Positions 16,394-25,041 of a stretch of DNA of 53,884 nucleotides are shown in pieces. A program made the translations under genes and the position numbers. The notes under the pieces were generated by a model. The model did no database searches. It was not told where the DNA came from and worked only from the letters and a program-made list of their open reading frames with translations. The number at the start of each line of letters is the position of its first letter. The first letter of the stretch is position 1. Origin of the DNA: Marivita sp. (GTDB lineage: Bacteria; Pseudomonadota; Alphaproteobacteria; Rhodobacterales; Rhodobacteraceae); assembly GCF_020055635.1 (NCBI RefSeq), contig NZ_JAIPUT010000028.1, positions 1-53,884 of the forward strand, in the 5' to 3' direction.

Positions 16394-17188
16394 TTATCCG
16401 TAAATGGTCGAGACCAGGTCGCGCAGCGCCTGCTGCACGTCCGGCTCGTCGCTCAGGGGTTCGATGACAGCGGCCTCGAGTGCCTGATCGACACCCATGG
16501 ACCCGGCGATCAGCGTGGCCGCGTAGATCAGAAGCCGGGTGGACACGCCCTCTTCCAGATCCATGCCCGACAGGTTCCGGATATGCCCGGCCAGCCGCAC
16601 CAGCGGCGCCACGCGTCCCGGCTCCAGACGGCTTTCCCGCGACACCACCGCGATCTCGGTTTCCGGATCCGGAAAGTCGAACGAGATCGACAGGAACCGC
16701 TGACGGGTCGATGGTTTCAGCCGTTTCAGGACGTTCTGATAGCCGGGGTTGTAGCTTGCAACCAACATGAAGTCCCTTGGGGCCACCAGTTCTTCGCCAG
16801 TTCGATCGATCATGAGAGTGCGCCTTGTATCGGTCAGCGGGTGCAGGACGACGGTGACATCCTTGCGGGCCTCGACAACCTCGTCGAGATAGCAGATGCC
16901 GCCGTGCCGCACCGCGCGGGTCAGCGGGCCATCGACCCAGACGGTCTCTCCGCCCTTGAGCAGATAGCGCCCGATCAGGTCCGCTGCCGACAGGTCGTCA
17001 TGGCAGGCGACGGTGTAAAGCGGCTTGCCCAGACGCGCCGCCATATGTTCGACAAAGCGCGTCTTGCCGCAGCCGGTGGGCCCCTTCAGAAGAAGGGGCA
17101 AACCGTTGTCATGAGCCGTCTCGAACAGGTCGCATTCGCGGCCGGTGGGTTGGTAGAACGGCAGGGTCGGTGTGACTTGCATATTCAT
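16394..17188 (-). CDS. norQ: NorQ, AAA+ ATPase for NO reductase maturation
   Basis: 264 residues, MoxR/CbbQ-type AAA+ ATPase. Walker A GPTGCGKT (36-43), Walker B-like ICYLDEV and a sensor region at ASYNPGYQN are visible. It couples ATP hydrolysis to activation of the NorCB complex together with NorD. It begins 3 bp after the norB stop and has GGAGAATAAG before the ATG; a second in-frame ATG lies two codons in. Cytoplasmic. Confidence 0.93.
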   Translation of the reverse strand: MNMQVTPTLPFYQPTGRECDLFETAHDNGLPLLLKGPTGCGKTRFVEHMAARLGKPLYTVACHDDLSAADLIGRYLLKGGETVWVDGPLTRAVRHGGICYLDEVVEARKDVTVVLHPLTDTRRTLMIDRTGEELVAPRDFMLVASYNPGYQNVLKRLKPSTRQRFLSISFDFPDPETEIAVVSRESRLEPGRVAPLVRLAGHIRNLSGMDLEEGVSTRLLIYAATLIAGSMGVDQALEAAVIEPLSDEPDVQQALRDLVSTIYG

Positions 17189-17191
17189 GGC

Positions 17192-18541
17192 TTATTCTCC
17201 GGGAACAGGGTTGGCGGCACCGGGGGTGATGACCTCGGTTCTGCGGACGACCAGGATGGAATAGATGAACAGGATCGCACCGATGACGACGGCCAGTCCG
17301 GCGCCCCAGCGCATCAGGTAGAAGATCGACAGGCTGTCCTGCACGTCCATGTAATAGTCGCCGACGACCCGCTGCATGTGGGTCTGGATGGTGCCCGCGA
17401 AGGTCAGCACGAAGGTCATGAAGGCCATGCCGCCGGTCATCAGCCAGAAGGACGCCATGTTGAGCACCTGGTTATAGGGTGCACGCTCGCGCAGCATCGG
17501 CATCGCATAGGTGAAGATCGCGAGGTTCAGGGCCACGTAAGCGCCGTAGAAGGCAAGGTGCCCGTGTGCTGCGGTGATCTGGGTGCCGTGGCTGTAGAAG
17601 TTCACGCCATGCAGCGTGTGCAGGAAGCCCCAGACACCCGCGCCGAAGAAGGCCACCGTGGAGGATCCGAGCGACCACAGGAGCGCCGCCTTGTTCGGGT
17701 GGTTCTTGCGGCCCTTCCAGACCATGACGAAGGCAAAGGACATCATCAGGAAGAAAGGGATGACCTCGAAGGTCGAGAAGATGGAGCCGATCCACTGCCA
17801 GTAGCCCGGCAAGCCGATCCAGTAGAAGTGGTGCCCGGTGCCGAGAATGCCCGAGAAAAGCGCGGTGGCGACGATGACATAGAGCCATTTTTCGACCACT
17901 TCGCGGTCAACGCCGGTCAGCTTGAGCAACAGGAACGCCAGGATCGCGGCCATCACCAGTTCCCAGGTCGCTTCGACCCAGAGGTGCACGACGAACCACC
18001 AGTACATCTTGTCGAGCGACAGGTTGTCGGGGTTGATGAAGGCGAACACCCACAAGAGCGACAAAAGCCACAGCCCCATGAGCAACACGTTGGTGATCGC
18101 GGTTTTCTTGCCCGCCAGAACGGTCATCGAGATGTTCAGCAGGAAGATCAGCGCAGCAACAAGGATGCCGAACTTGACCCAGAGCGGTTGTTCAAGGAAT
18201 TCGCGTCCGCCGTGGATACCGACAAGATACGACCCCACAGCGCCCAAAGTGCCCACCACAAGAATGATCAACTGGAGATAGGCCAGCTTGGGCGACCAGA
18301 TTTCCCGCTCGGATTCTTCGGGGATCAGGAAGAAGGCAGCCCCGAAGAAGCCCAGCAACAGCCAGACGATCAGCGCGTTTGTGTGGATCATGCGGATGAT
18401 GTGGAACGGCAGGATCTCTGCCAGGAAGTTGGGCGAGACATAGACCCACCCTGCCAGCAGACCGCCCAGCACCTGGATGCCGAACAGCGCCATCGCGGCA
18501 AGGAAGTACCAGTACGCCACCTTTTGAGATTGGTATTTCAT
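17192..18541 (-). CDS. norB: NorB, nitric oxide reductase catalytic subunit
   Basis: 449 residues, the usual size, with twelve predicted membrane helices. It belongs to the haem-copper oxidase superfamily with His ligands in HIIRMIHTNALI, GTGHHFYWIG and HLAFYGAYVA, and the conserved glutamates of the non-haem iron site (for example in WVEATWELVMAA). It reduces two NO to N2O with electrons from NorC. It follows norC by 11 bp with AAGGAA ahead of the ATG. This is the cytochrome-c-dependent (cNOR) form, since it lacks the N-terminal fusion of qNOR and has a norC partner. Confidence 0.96.
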   Translation of the reverse strand: MKYQSQKVAYWYFLAAMALFGIQVLGGLLAGWVYVSPNFLAEILPFHIIRMIHTNALIVWLLLGFFGAAFFLIPEESEREIWSPKLAYLQLIILVVGTLGAVGSYLVGIHGGREFLEQPLWVKFGILVAALIFLLNISMTVLAGKKTAITNVLLMGLWLLSLLWVFAFINPDNLSLDKMYWWFVVHLWVEATWELVMAAILAFLLLKLTGVDREVVEKWLYVIVATALFSGILGTGHHFYWIGLPGYWQWIGSIFSTFEVIPFFLMMSFAFVMVWKGRKNHPNKAALLWSLGSSTVAFFGAGVWGFLHTLHGVNFYSHGTQITAAHGHLAFYGAYVALNLAIFTYAMPMLRERAPYNQVLNMASFWLMTGGMAFMTFVLTFAGTIQTHMQRVVGDYYMDVQDSLSIFYLMRWGAGLAVVIGAILFIYSILVVRRTEVITPGAANPVPGE

Positions 18542-18552
18542 CTGTCTATTCC

Positions 18553-19005
18553 TTATCCGGCGTCATTGGGCGGCCAGCCCTGTGTGTCTGTCTGATCGGC
18601 CCAGCGTAGGAATTCCGCGAGCCCGCGAATGTCTTCGTCGCTGAGGTTGAATGCCGGCATCTGCCTGCGGCCTTCGATGCCGCTGGGTTGGCTCTCCATC
18701 CAGCCTTGCAGGATTTCGAACGCGTCTTCGGGGCTGTCCTGCACACCCCAGCGGGTCATGACATTGCCGACCTCGGGGGCGAAATAGGCGCCTTCGCCGT
18801 GCAGACTGTGGCAGTTGATGCAGGAATTCTGCTCCCACACGTGTTTGCCGTGAATGACCTCCTCGCTGAGCGCCATGCCGGCGGTCGAGGTCTGCACCAC
18901 GTATCGGTGCGAATGGACGGTCATCGCCACGAAGATCACGACAAAGAAGATCGAGCCTCCGTAGAAGATGTTGCGCGCCCGCGATTTCGTTAAGATTTCA
19001 GCCAT
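18553..19005 (-). CDS. norC: NorC, nitric oxide reductase cytochrome c subunit
   Basis: 150 residues. One N-terminal membrane anchor (about 13-31) with the rest in the periplasm. The haem-binding motif CINCH is at residues 62-66 and Met116 (in RRQMPAF) is the likely distal ligand. It passes electrons from soluble carriers such as pseudoazurin or cytochrome c to NorB. First gene of the nor operon, with a strong AAGGAGG before the ATG and an NnrR box about 60 bp upstream. Confidence 0.95.
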   Translation of the reverse strand: MAEILTKSRARNIFYGGSIFFVVIFVAMTVHSHRYVVQTSTAGMALSEEVIHGKHVWEQNSCINCHSLHGEGAYFAPEVGNVMTRWGVQDSPEDAFEILQGWMESQPSGIEGRRQMPAFNLSDEDIRGLAEFLRWADQTDTQGWPPNDAG

Positions 19006-19063
19006 GCTCAGGCCTCCTTGAACTCGGGATGACCTGTTCTAGACGGGGCCTGCGCGGCAAAGT

Positions 19064-19077
19064 TTGCGCCAGCACAA
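19064..19077. promoter_or_regulatory. NnrR box in the norC / DUF1858 divergent promoter
   Basis: TTGCG-CCAG-CACAA matches the NnrR consensus reported for R. sphaeroides (TTGCG-N4-CACAA). It is 58 bp upstream of the norC ATG and 48 bp upstream of the DUF1858 gene, so it can serve both. The surrounding AAGTTTGCGCCAG is identical to the second box before pseudoazurin. Confidence 0.75.
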
Positions 19078-19125
19078 CGTTTGGCGCGATTGCATCTTTA
19101 GACATGTCTGGGAAAGGAGCCTGCC

Positions 19126-19335
19126 ATGCGCAATCCCCGTCTGGACGATCCCGACCTGCCGCTTGCGGACCTGATGACCCATTGGCCCAGGACCATCCCC
19201 GTCTTCGTGCGCCACAGGATGCTGTGCGTCGGCTGCCTGATCAGCCCGTTCCACACGGTCACCGACGCCTGCGCCGAATACCATCTGGATGAAAACGCGT
19301 TTCTCGAGGAGTTGATGCAGGCGACACGCGAGTGA
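19126..19335 (+). CDS. DUF1858 small redox-disulfide-like protein
   Basis: 69 residues, with AAAGGAG before the ATG. Cys34, Cys37 (CVGC) and Cys49 are placed as in the DUF1858 family, a helical domain suspected of carrying a redox-active disulfide and often next to nitrogen-oxide or hybrid-cluster proteins. It is divergent from norC and shares its NnrR box, so it should be induced by NO. Cytoplasmic. Its partner and chemistry are unknown. Confidence 0.75.
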   Translation: MRNPRLDDPDLPLADLMTHWPRTIPVFVRHRMLCVGCLISPFHTVTDACAEYHLDENAFLEELMQATRE

Positions 19336-19401
19336 AGCTGGAATGGTCAGGGCGTCGAGAGACACAAGGCCGTTGCGCTGTCGCCGAATGCCTTCTGCGG
19401 T

Positions 19402-20046
19402 TCAGCCGTCTGGAGACGTCTTGAAGCCGTCATAGAGATCGGAATTCACGCTGCTGCCCTTGATCAGGCGTTGCGCAATGAGCCGGATGACGTAGTGACC
19501 GAATTCCGGATGCTGACGGTAGAGGCTCATGAAGGTCTTTTCGTCGATCGTAAGTATCGTGCAGTCGGACCTGCATATCGCGGACGTGGTGCGGGCAGCG
19601 GAGTCGGTGAAGTACGCCATTTCACCGAACAAGGTGCCGGCGGTCAGAAACTCGCCAAGTTCCGGCAATTCAACCGTGCCGGTATCGACATAGTAAACGC
19701 GGTCCGGCGTATCTCCGCGACGGAAGAGGACATCACCATCCGAAAATCGTGTCGGTTTCAGAAAGGGGCGAAGAACGTCCAGGGGGCGCTCGCTCGAACG
19801 CGCCTCGTTCATCCTTCTCATGCTGACCAGGATTTCCCAGAGGCGAAACAGGTTCAGAGGAAAGAGGGAAACGTGCAAGGCGAGCATGGGATAGACCGGA
19901 ACCAACGCCCCATAGGTTATGAAGGCGACGTTCGCTGCAAGTGCAATGCAGCGGAGTGGAAGCATGTTTCGCATCGAATAGGCGCTTAGTGTGAAGATCG
20001 CGCCAAGCCATCCGAATATTTCGAGATAATCCATTTCCTGGCCCAT
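19402..20046 (-). CDS. Popeye-like membrane protein with cyclic-nucleotide-binding domain
   Basis: About 214 residues. Three hydrophobic helices fill residues ~5-80 (starting at EIFGWLGAIFTLSAYS), followed by a cytoplasmic cNMP-binding beta-roll (about 105-200). The phosphate-binding cassette reads FGEMAYFTDSAARTT, keeping the Gly-Glu and Arg that contact cAMP. There is no helix-turn-helix, so it is a membrane cNMP sensor rather than a CRP regulator. The layout resembles Popeye-domain proteins of animals and their bacterial relatives. Possible starts are 20091, 20046 and 20034; I chose 20046. It converges with the DUF1858 gene and sits between nor and nir genes. Confidence 0.65.
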   Translation of the reverse strand: MGQEMDYLEIFGWLGAIFTLSAYSMRNMLPLRCIALAANVAFITYGALVPVYPMLALHVSLFPLNLFRLWEILVSMRRMNEARSSERPLDVLRPFLKPTRFSDGDVLFRRGDTPDRVYYVDTGTVELPELGEFLTAGTLFGEMAYFTDSAARTTSAICRSDCTILTIDEKTFMSLYRQHPEFGHYVIRLIAQRLIKGSSVNSDLYDGFKTSPDG

Positions 20047-20217
20047 GAACGCGCTACTCTTCCCGAAAGTTTGTTTGCATCCGAGAAGCATGCCACGCGA
20101 GGCGACAATCGCCCATGGGGTTTATTTGAAGGCGGCTCTTGAGGCCCCGGGCCCAGATATCGCCCGAAACGTCGAAACGGCTCAGACGCCCGCAATGGCA
20201 GCCCTGAAACGATCCGT

Positions 20218-20934
20218 TCACCCCTGGCTGAGCACCACCAGCGCATGTGGGTCGCACACCTTGATCCGCTTGCGCTTGCTTTCAACCAGCCCGCGTTTTT
20301 CCCATCCACTCAGAAGACGGCTCACGGTGTGCAGGGTCGTCGCCGTCAGTTCCGACAGGTCTTGACGGGTGATCGGAAAGTCGATCTCGATCCCGCCCTC
20401 GACCTTGCGGCCGGTCTGGTTGATCAGGCGCAAGAGCGCGTTGGCGACGCGCTGCTCGACCTGTTGGGTCGCAAGTTCCACAATGCGCGTGTTCATTTCG
20501 CCCACCCGGTGGCCCAAGGTCTTGTAGGTCTCGGTGGCAAAGCCGTCATACTCGGCAACGAAGGTGTCCCAAAGCCGCGTTGGCCAGCTGATGACAATGG
20601 ATTCGGTCGCTGTCATCGCCGTGGCCGGGTAGGTGTCGCGCCCGATCGCCTTTGCGATGCCCAGGAGCTGCCCCGCGGGGATATGCAGCGCGGTGACCTG
20701 TTCGCCGGTGGGCGTGATGCGTACGACGCGGACATAGCCGTCCAGCAACATGTAGAATCGTTCGGCCTCGTGGCCTTCCTCGAACACGGCGACCCCGGGC
20801 AGGTAACGGCGCGAGGTCGCCTGATCCAGGATCGTGCGGATCTGACGTTTCTCGAGACGCGAGAACGGCGGCAGATGCGTCAGCAGACTCTCATCGAGCC
20901 GCGGCAGTGTCTTTCTGGGCGGGAGATCTTCCAT
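20218..20934 (-). CDS. nnrR: Crp/Fnr-family NO-responsive regulator, NnrR-like
   Basis: 238 residues from the ATG at 20934; the open frame extends 16 codons further but with no support. An N-terminal beta-roll sensor domain (about 15-130), a dimerisation helix, and a C-terminal helix-turn-helix (ITRQDLSELTATTLHTVSRL). It has no N-terminal cysteine cluster of the FNR kind, so it is not an Fe-S oxygen sensor; NnrR/DNR proteins sense NO, probably through haem. It is divergent from pseudoazurin-nirK and the adjacent NnrR boxes match its expected target. Symbol given by context. Confidence 0.78.
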   Translation of the reverse strand: MEDLPPRKTLPRLDESLLTHLPPFSRLEKRQIRTILDQATSRRYLPGVAVFEEGHEAERFYMLLDGYVRVVRITPTGEQVTALHIPAGQLLGIAKAIGRDTYPATAMTATESIVISWPTRLWDTFVAEYDGFATETYKTLGHRVGEMNTRIVELATQQVEQRVANALLRLINQTGRKVEGGIEIDFPITRQDLSELTATTLHTVSRLLSGWEKRGLVESKRKRIKVCDPHALVVLSQG

Positions 20935-21011
20935 GGCGTCCCTCTTGGCACAGATCGAAAGTCGAGACCACGACCGGATCACGCATTCCGCAGATGCAAT
21001 CGCCCGGAAGT

Positions 21012-21025
21012 TTGCGCCAGAGCAA
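21012..21025. promoter_or_regulatory. NnrR box upstream of pseudoazurin-nirK
   Basis: TTGCG-CCAG-AGCAA, one to two mismatches from TTGCG-N4-CACAA, 65 bp before the pseudoazurin ATG and 77 bp before the nnrR ATG on the other strand. AAGTTTGCGCCAG is shared exactly with the norC box. Confidence 0.7.
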
Positions 21026-21090
21026 ATTGCGACGCCGGTGAATGGCTATTCTTCAGGTCAAGCAATCAAGCGATCTGAAAGGACAGACAA

Positions 21091-21522
21091 ATGAACCGCA
21101 CTTTCGCAACCAGCCTCGCACTCGCAGCCCTGATCGGAACATCCGCTTTCGCGGAAACCTTCGAAGTCCAGATGCTGAACAAGGGATCCGATGGCGAGCG
21201 GATGGTATTCGAGCCAGCCTTCATCCAGGCGGCCCCTGGCGACACAGTCAAGTTCGTTGCGGCCGACAGGGGCCACAATGCCGAGGTCAACAAAGGCATG
21301 CTGCCCGAGGGCGCCGAGGCGTTCTCCGGCAAGATCAACGAGGAGTTCGAAGTCACGCTGGATGCCGAAGGCGTCTACGGCGTGATCTGCAAGCCGCACT
21401 ACGCCATGGGCATGGTGATGACCATCGCCGTCGGCGACGTCGACGCACCCGCCGATTTCTTCGAAGGGCGCGTGCCGCCGAAAGCCAAGCAACGGTTCGA
21501 AGCGCAGCTTGGACAACTCTGA
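21091..21522 (+). CDS. Pseudoazurin
   Basis: 143 residues with a clear signal peptide (hydrophobic MNRTFATSLALAALIG, cleavage near SAFA). Type 1 copper ligands are His62, Cys100, His103 and Met108; the spacing of 38, 3 and 5 residues equals that of known pseudoazurins (His40/Cys78/His81/Met86). It is the small periplasmic blue-copper carrier that donates electrons to NirK. AAAGGAC precedes the ATG. First gene of the nir operon, 57 bp before nirK, with an NnrR box upstream. Confidence 0.93.
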   Translation: MNRTFATSLALAALIGTSAFAETFEVQMLNKGSDGERMVFEPAFIQAAPGDTVKFVAADRGHNAEVNKGMLPEGAEAFSGKINEEFEVTLDAEGVYGVICKPHYAMGMVMTIAVGDVDAPADFFEGRVPPKAKQRFEAQLGQL

Positions 21523-21579
21523 CCGAATTCCGGCGCGCAGGCATGACGCCTGCCGCCACATCAACCCCTGGAGGGAATC

Positions 21580-22797
21580 ATGACCAAATTCATCAACCCC
21601 GGACTTGTCAAAACCAGCCGCCGCAACGTGCTGCGGGGATCCGTTCTTGCCGGTGCTGCCGCGATGGCAGGGGCTGGCGCCATGGCCACACCGCGCGCAC
21701 CGAAGCTGACCGGCATCAATGCCAACTCGGCAAAGCTCTACAAGACCGCGGGGCAGCAGGCCGCCGAAAGCACTGCCAAACCCGCGGACCTTTCAGGCTA
21801 CACACGTGTGAAGCAGGAATTGGTCGCTCCTCCTTTTGCCCCGGCCCACGAACAGGTGGCAACCGGCGGCCCGAAGATCATCGAGATCACCATGGAAACC
21901 ACCGAGCGGCTGATGGTGGTCGACGAAGACACCGGTGCCAGCATCTGGGCGCTGACCTACAATGGCTCGGTCCCCGGTCCGCTGATCATCTGCCATGAGG
22001 GCGACATGGTCGAACTGACCCTGCGCAATCCGACCGACAGCATGATGGAACACAATATCGATTTCCACGCCTCGACCGGTGCCCTGGGTGGTGGTGGTCT
22101 GACCCACGTCTATCCCGGAGAGGAAACCGTGCTGCGCTGGAAGGCAACCAAGCCGGGCTGCTTTACCTATCACTGCGCCCCGGGTGGTGCGATGATCCCG
22201 TACCACGTCACTCACGGCATGAACGGTGCTGTCATGGTGCTGCCGCGCGACGGGCTGAAAGACAAGAATGGCAACCCGCTGCGCTATGACAGCATCGCCT
22301 ATATCGGCGAACAGGATTACTACCTGCCTATCGACGACAACGGAGACTACAAATTCTACGAAACCGCTGGTGACGACTATGCCGACAGTCTTGAGGCGAT
22401 GCGGACCCTGATCCCGACACATTCGGTCTTCAATGGCGCGGTGGGTGCCCTGACCGGGGAACACGCGCTCAAGGCCAAGGTCGGCGAAACCGTCCTGATG
22501 ATCCACAACCAGGCCAACCGGGATTCGCGGCCGCACCTGATCGGCGGACATGGCAACTATGTCTGGGAAGCGTCCTTCACAGATGCCCCGATGCAGGACA
22601 TGGAAACCTGGTTTGTGCGTGGCGGCTGTGCCGTGGCGGCGATGTATACCTTCGAACAGCCGGGCGTGTACGCCTATGTGAACCACAACCTGATCGAGGG
22701 TGTGCTGCTGGGCGCGACCGCGCATTTCGTGGTCGAGGGCGAATGGGACAACGACCTGATGGAGCAGGTCGTGGCACCAAGAGCCTTTGCAACCTGA
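21580..22797 (+). CDS. nirK: Copper nitrite reductase NirK
   Basis: 405 residues. A twin-arginine signal (SRRNVLRG at 13-20) exports it folded. Type 1 copper ligands: His158, Cys199, His209, Met214. Type 2 (catalytic) copper ligands: His163, His198 and His369. The active-site Asp161 is in place, and a His in RPHLIGGH fits the second catalytic residue. It reduces nitrite to NO in the periplasm with electrons from pseudoazurin. The ribosome-binding site is CTGGAGGGA. The enzyme looks complete. Confidence 0.97.
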   Translation: MTKFINPGLVKTSRRNVLRGSVLAGAAAMAGAGAMATPRAPKLTGINANSAKLYKTAGQQAAESTAKPADLSGYTRVKQELVAPPFAPAHEQVATGGPKIIEITMETTERLMVVDEDTGASIWALTYNGSVPGPLIICHEGDMVELTLRNPTDSMMEHNIDFHASTGALGGGGLTHVYPGEETVLRWKATKPGCFTYHCAPGGAMIPYHVTHGMNGAVMVLPRDGLKDKNGNPLRYDSIAYIGEQDYYLPIDDNGDYKFYETAGDDYADSLEAMRTLIPTHSVFNGAVGALTGEHALKAKVGETVLMIHNQANRDSRPHLIGGHGNYVWEASFTDAPMQDMETWFVRGGCAVAAMYTFEQPGVYAYVNHNLIEGVLLGATAHFVVEGEWDNDLMEQVVAPRAFAT

Positions 22798-22826
22798 CCG
22801 CTCCCGCAACTTGAAAGACCTGACCA

Positions 22827-23573
22827 ATGATCGCCGTCGACAGCCTTGCACCTCGTTTCAGAATGTCCCTTCATTTTGTGCCTCTGGGTCTGTTGGCGGC
22901 GGTCGCCATCGGGGGCGCGCTCATGCAGCGCGTCCCCGAGCCTGCGTTCATGCCTGTCATGGCGGATCGGCCCGTCATGCTTCCGGATGGCGGGACGATC
23001 CATGTCCAGCGGTTCGAAGTGACCATTGCCGAATGGAATACCTGCCACGCGCAGGGCGTCTGCACCCTTGAATTGCACGCACGACCGAACCAGGATCCCG
23101 ACGCCACTCCGGCCACCGGCCTCAGCTATGTTGACGTGCAGGAATACCTGGGCTGGATCAATTCCGTGACAGGACACACATTCCGTCTGCCGACAGCCGA
23201 AGAATGGGACTTCATGGCGGCATCCGTGCTTCCCGAAGAGCCTGATCCCTTGTTCACCGATCCCTCGCTCACCTGGGCTTCGACCTACCTGACCGAAGGG
23301 TTGGCACCGCGTGCGCTTAGATCGCAGGGCAGTTTTTCGACCTCGCCCGAAGGCATTGCCGACCTGGACGGTAGCGTGTGGGAATGGACGAAAGAGTGCT
23401 ATGCCGGTGCGTCCGAGGGCGTCGACCCTGCCCGCTGCCCCGCTTTCTTTGTCGGCGGCGAACACCTCGCCGCCATGTCTTACCTTGTCCGTGATCCGGC
23501 CCGCGGTGGTTGTGCCGTTGGGACACCACCCGCGCATCTGGGAATGCGGCTGGTTTCGGATGATGCGCTCTGA
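22827..23573 (+). CDS. nirV: NirV, formylglycine-generating-enzyme-like protein
   Basis: 248 residues. One hydrophobic segment near the N-terminus (about 13-30) suggests a signal or anchor, followed by an FGE/SUMF1-type fold (FRLPTAEEWDFMA, GSVWEWTKECY). NirV genes follow nirK in R. sphaeroides and other denitrifiers; their function is unsettled. Active-site cysteines of true formylglycine-generating enzymes are not clearly conserved. The start at 22827 has a weak Shine-Dalgarno; an ATG at 22863 is the alternative. Confidence 0.85.
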   Translation: MIAVDSLAPRFRMSLHFVPLGLLAAVAIGGALMQRVPEPAFMPVMADRPVMLPDGGTIHVQRFEVTIAEWNTCHAQGVCTLELHARPNQDPDATPATGLSYVDVQEYLGWINSVTGHTFRLPTAEEWDFMAASVLPEEPDPLFTDPSLTWASTYLTEGLAPRALRSQGSFSTSPEGIADLDGSVWEWTKECYAGASEGVDPARCPAFFVGGEHLAAMSYLVRDPARGGCAVGTPPAHLGMRLVSDDAL

Positions 23574-23613
23574 ACGATTGGCGTCACGCGCGTGAACTTC
23601 GCCCTATTGCGCG

Positions 23614-23994
23614 TTATCCGGATTGGCGGATTGTCCGCGCAATCTCGTCGACCAGGGCTCGTACGGCCGGGCGGGCATTCTCCCAGTCTCTGGCAGTGCG
23701 CATCTGGGATAACGAGAGATCCGCAGCCGCAGACCGCGCACCAAGTTCCGGATATCCCAATGTGTCCGCGACACCGGCGATCTTGTGAGCACGCTCGGCA
23801 ATACCGTCGATCGCCTCTGCCCCCCCCTGCCCGCTGTCCAGGGCACGGCAAAGCGTCGTGATCTGATAGTAACGGTCCGGCAACCGGTCCAGAAACCTCC
23901 GCCGGATATCCTCCACCCGACGCCGCATATCCACAAAGCCTTGCCGGGCGGGCTCTGGCACGAGGGATTGTTCCAGGGGCGACCTAGAAAGCAT
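23614..23994 (-). CDS. Histidine phosphotransfer (Hpt) protein
   Basis: 126 residues. The Hpt motif ERAHKIAGVADTLG places the phospho-accepting His at residue 70. The remainder is helical, consistent with a four-helix bundle. It overlaps the upstream receiver/GGDEF-like gene by 11 bp, so the two are coupled and it probably shuttles phosphate among the receivers and kinases of this cluster. It converges with nirV over 40 bp. Confidence 0.82.
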   Translation of the reverse strand: MLSRSPLEQSLVPEPARQGFVDMRRRVEDIRRRFLDRLPDRYYQITTLCRALDSGQGGAEAIDGIAERAHKIAGVADTLGYPELGARSAAADLSLSQMRTARDWENARPAVRALVDEIARTIRQSG

Positions 23995-24925
23995 ACCGCG
24001 CGTCCTTCACCTCGTTCTCTTTTGCAGAGCGGATCGCTTCATTGATCAGACGCGTCGGATTGGTGATGTTGGTTGCCCGACACGACACAACGGTTCCAAC
24101 GGAAACGACCGGCAGGCGAACTTCCATGTCGTCGTACAGTCGCTGAAATTCGGTCATGAAGCCCAGCAACGTGTCGCCAAGGGCCAGGCATTCACGCTCG
24201 CGTTGCTTGGGCAGAAGGCAGACGAATTCACCGCCGCCCTTGTATGCAATCATCTTGGCCGAGAACGGAAGGCAATCCGAAATGCAGGTGGCGACATCCA
24301 GCATCGCCTCGGCGAAGACGGCGCCTCCTTCCAGATCATAGATTTCCCGCGCGTTCGAGACGTGCACGCCGACGGCGATGACCGACAGGGCCCGAAAGAT
24401 GCCAAGCGCATTGAGGTAGTTCTCCATCGCCAGGACGTCGATGCCGCCGTCGATGCGCTTCATTGGAATGCTGTCGTAAAATCCGATGGAATGAGAAGCC
24501 GAACCCGATCCACCGACCGTTTGATTGCTCAGGTCCGCGCGAAGCCGCTCCTTGATCAGAAGCTGAACCATTCCAAGGCGGCTTCTGATTTCCACCTCGT
24601 CAATCGGCTTGGTCAGATAGTCGGTCGCGCCAGCCGCGAAGGCGTCGTCGATGTACCGCTTCTCGGCCATTGCCGTATTCATCACGATTGGCACTTCGGC
24701 GTAGTCCGGGTGCGCACGAATGATCTTGCACAGATCGATCCCGCTCATCTCGGGCATTTTGATATCGAGGATCAGGCACTCGAAGCCAAATTGGCTGTCT
24801 TCAATCAGATCTATGGCCCGCTGCCCGGAAAGGGCTGTGGTCACGTCGGTGTAACCCATCCCATCCAATGCGTTTACGAAAAGCGCCAAGAAGTCCGGAT
24901 CGTCATCGACAGCCAAAATTCGCAT
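23984..24925 (-). CDS. Response regulator with degenerate GGDEF (GGGEF) output domain
   Basis: 313 residues. N-terminal receiver domain with Asp54 (LILDIKMPEMSG) and conserved Lys in TDYLTKPID. After a linker (about 130-155) comes a GGDEF-fold region whose signature reads YKGGGEF (228-234): the third residue, normally the metal-binding Asp or Glu, is Gly. Diguanylate cyclase activity is therefore doubtful and the domain may bind nucleotide or protein partners instead. It overlaps the Hpt gene by 11 bp. A 116-bp gap separates it from the receiver gene upstream. Confidence 0.78.
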   Translation of the reverse strand: MRILAVDDDPDFLALFVNALDGMGYTDVTTALSGQRAIDLIEDSQFGFECLILDIKMPEMSGIDLCKIIRAHPDYAEVPIVMNTAMAEKRYIDDAFAAGATDYLTKPIDEVEIRSRLGMVQLLIKERLRADLSNQTVGGSGSASHSIGFYDSIPMKRIDGGIDVLAMENYLNALGIFRALSVIAVGVHVSNAREIYDLEGGAVFAEAMLDVATCISDCLPFSAKMIAYKGGGEFVCLLPKQRERECLALGDTLLGFMTEFQRLYDDMEVRLPVVSVGTVVSCRATNITNPTRLINEAIRSAKENEVKDARYAF

Positions 24926-25041
24926 GGTTCGCCCCTATATTGCTGCTAGTTCTCCCAGTATCTTAACGGTTGAACCCAAAAGATGGCATGAACGTGGCCG
25001 GTTTTTGAAGAATTGCGAACAGGCCTCGGATGACCGGGACG

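Noticed and set aside
15108-16403. 431-codon plus-strand open frame
   Set aside because: Antisense shadow of norD, which has clear VWA motifs and operon context.
16583-18595. 670-codon plus-strand open frame
   Set aside because: Antisense to norQ and norB, whose motifs and order are unmistakable.
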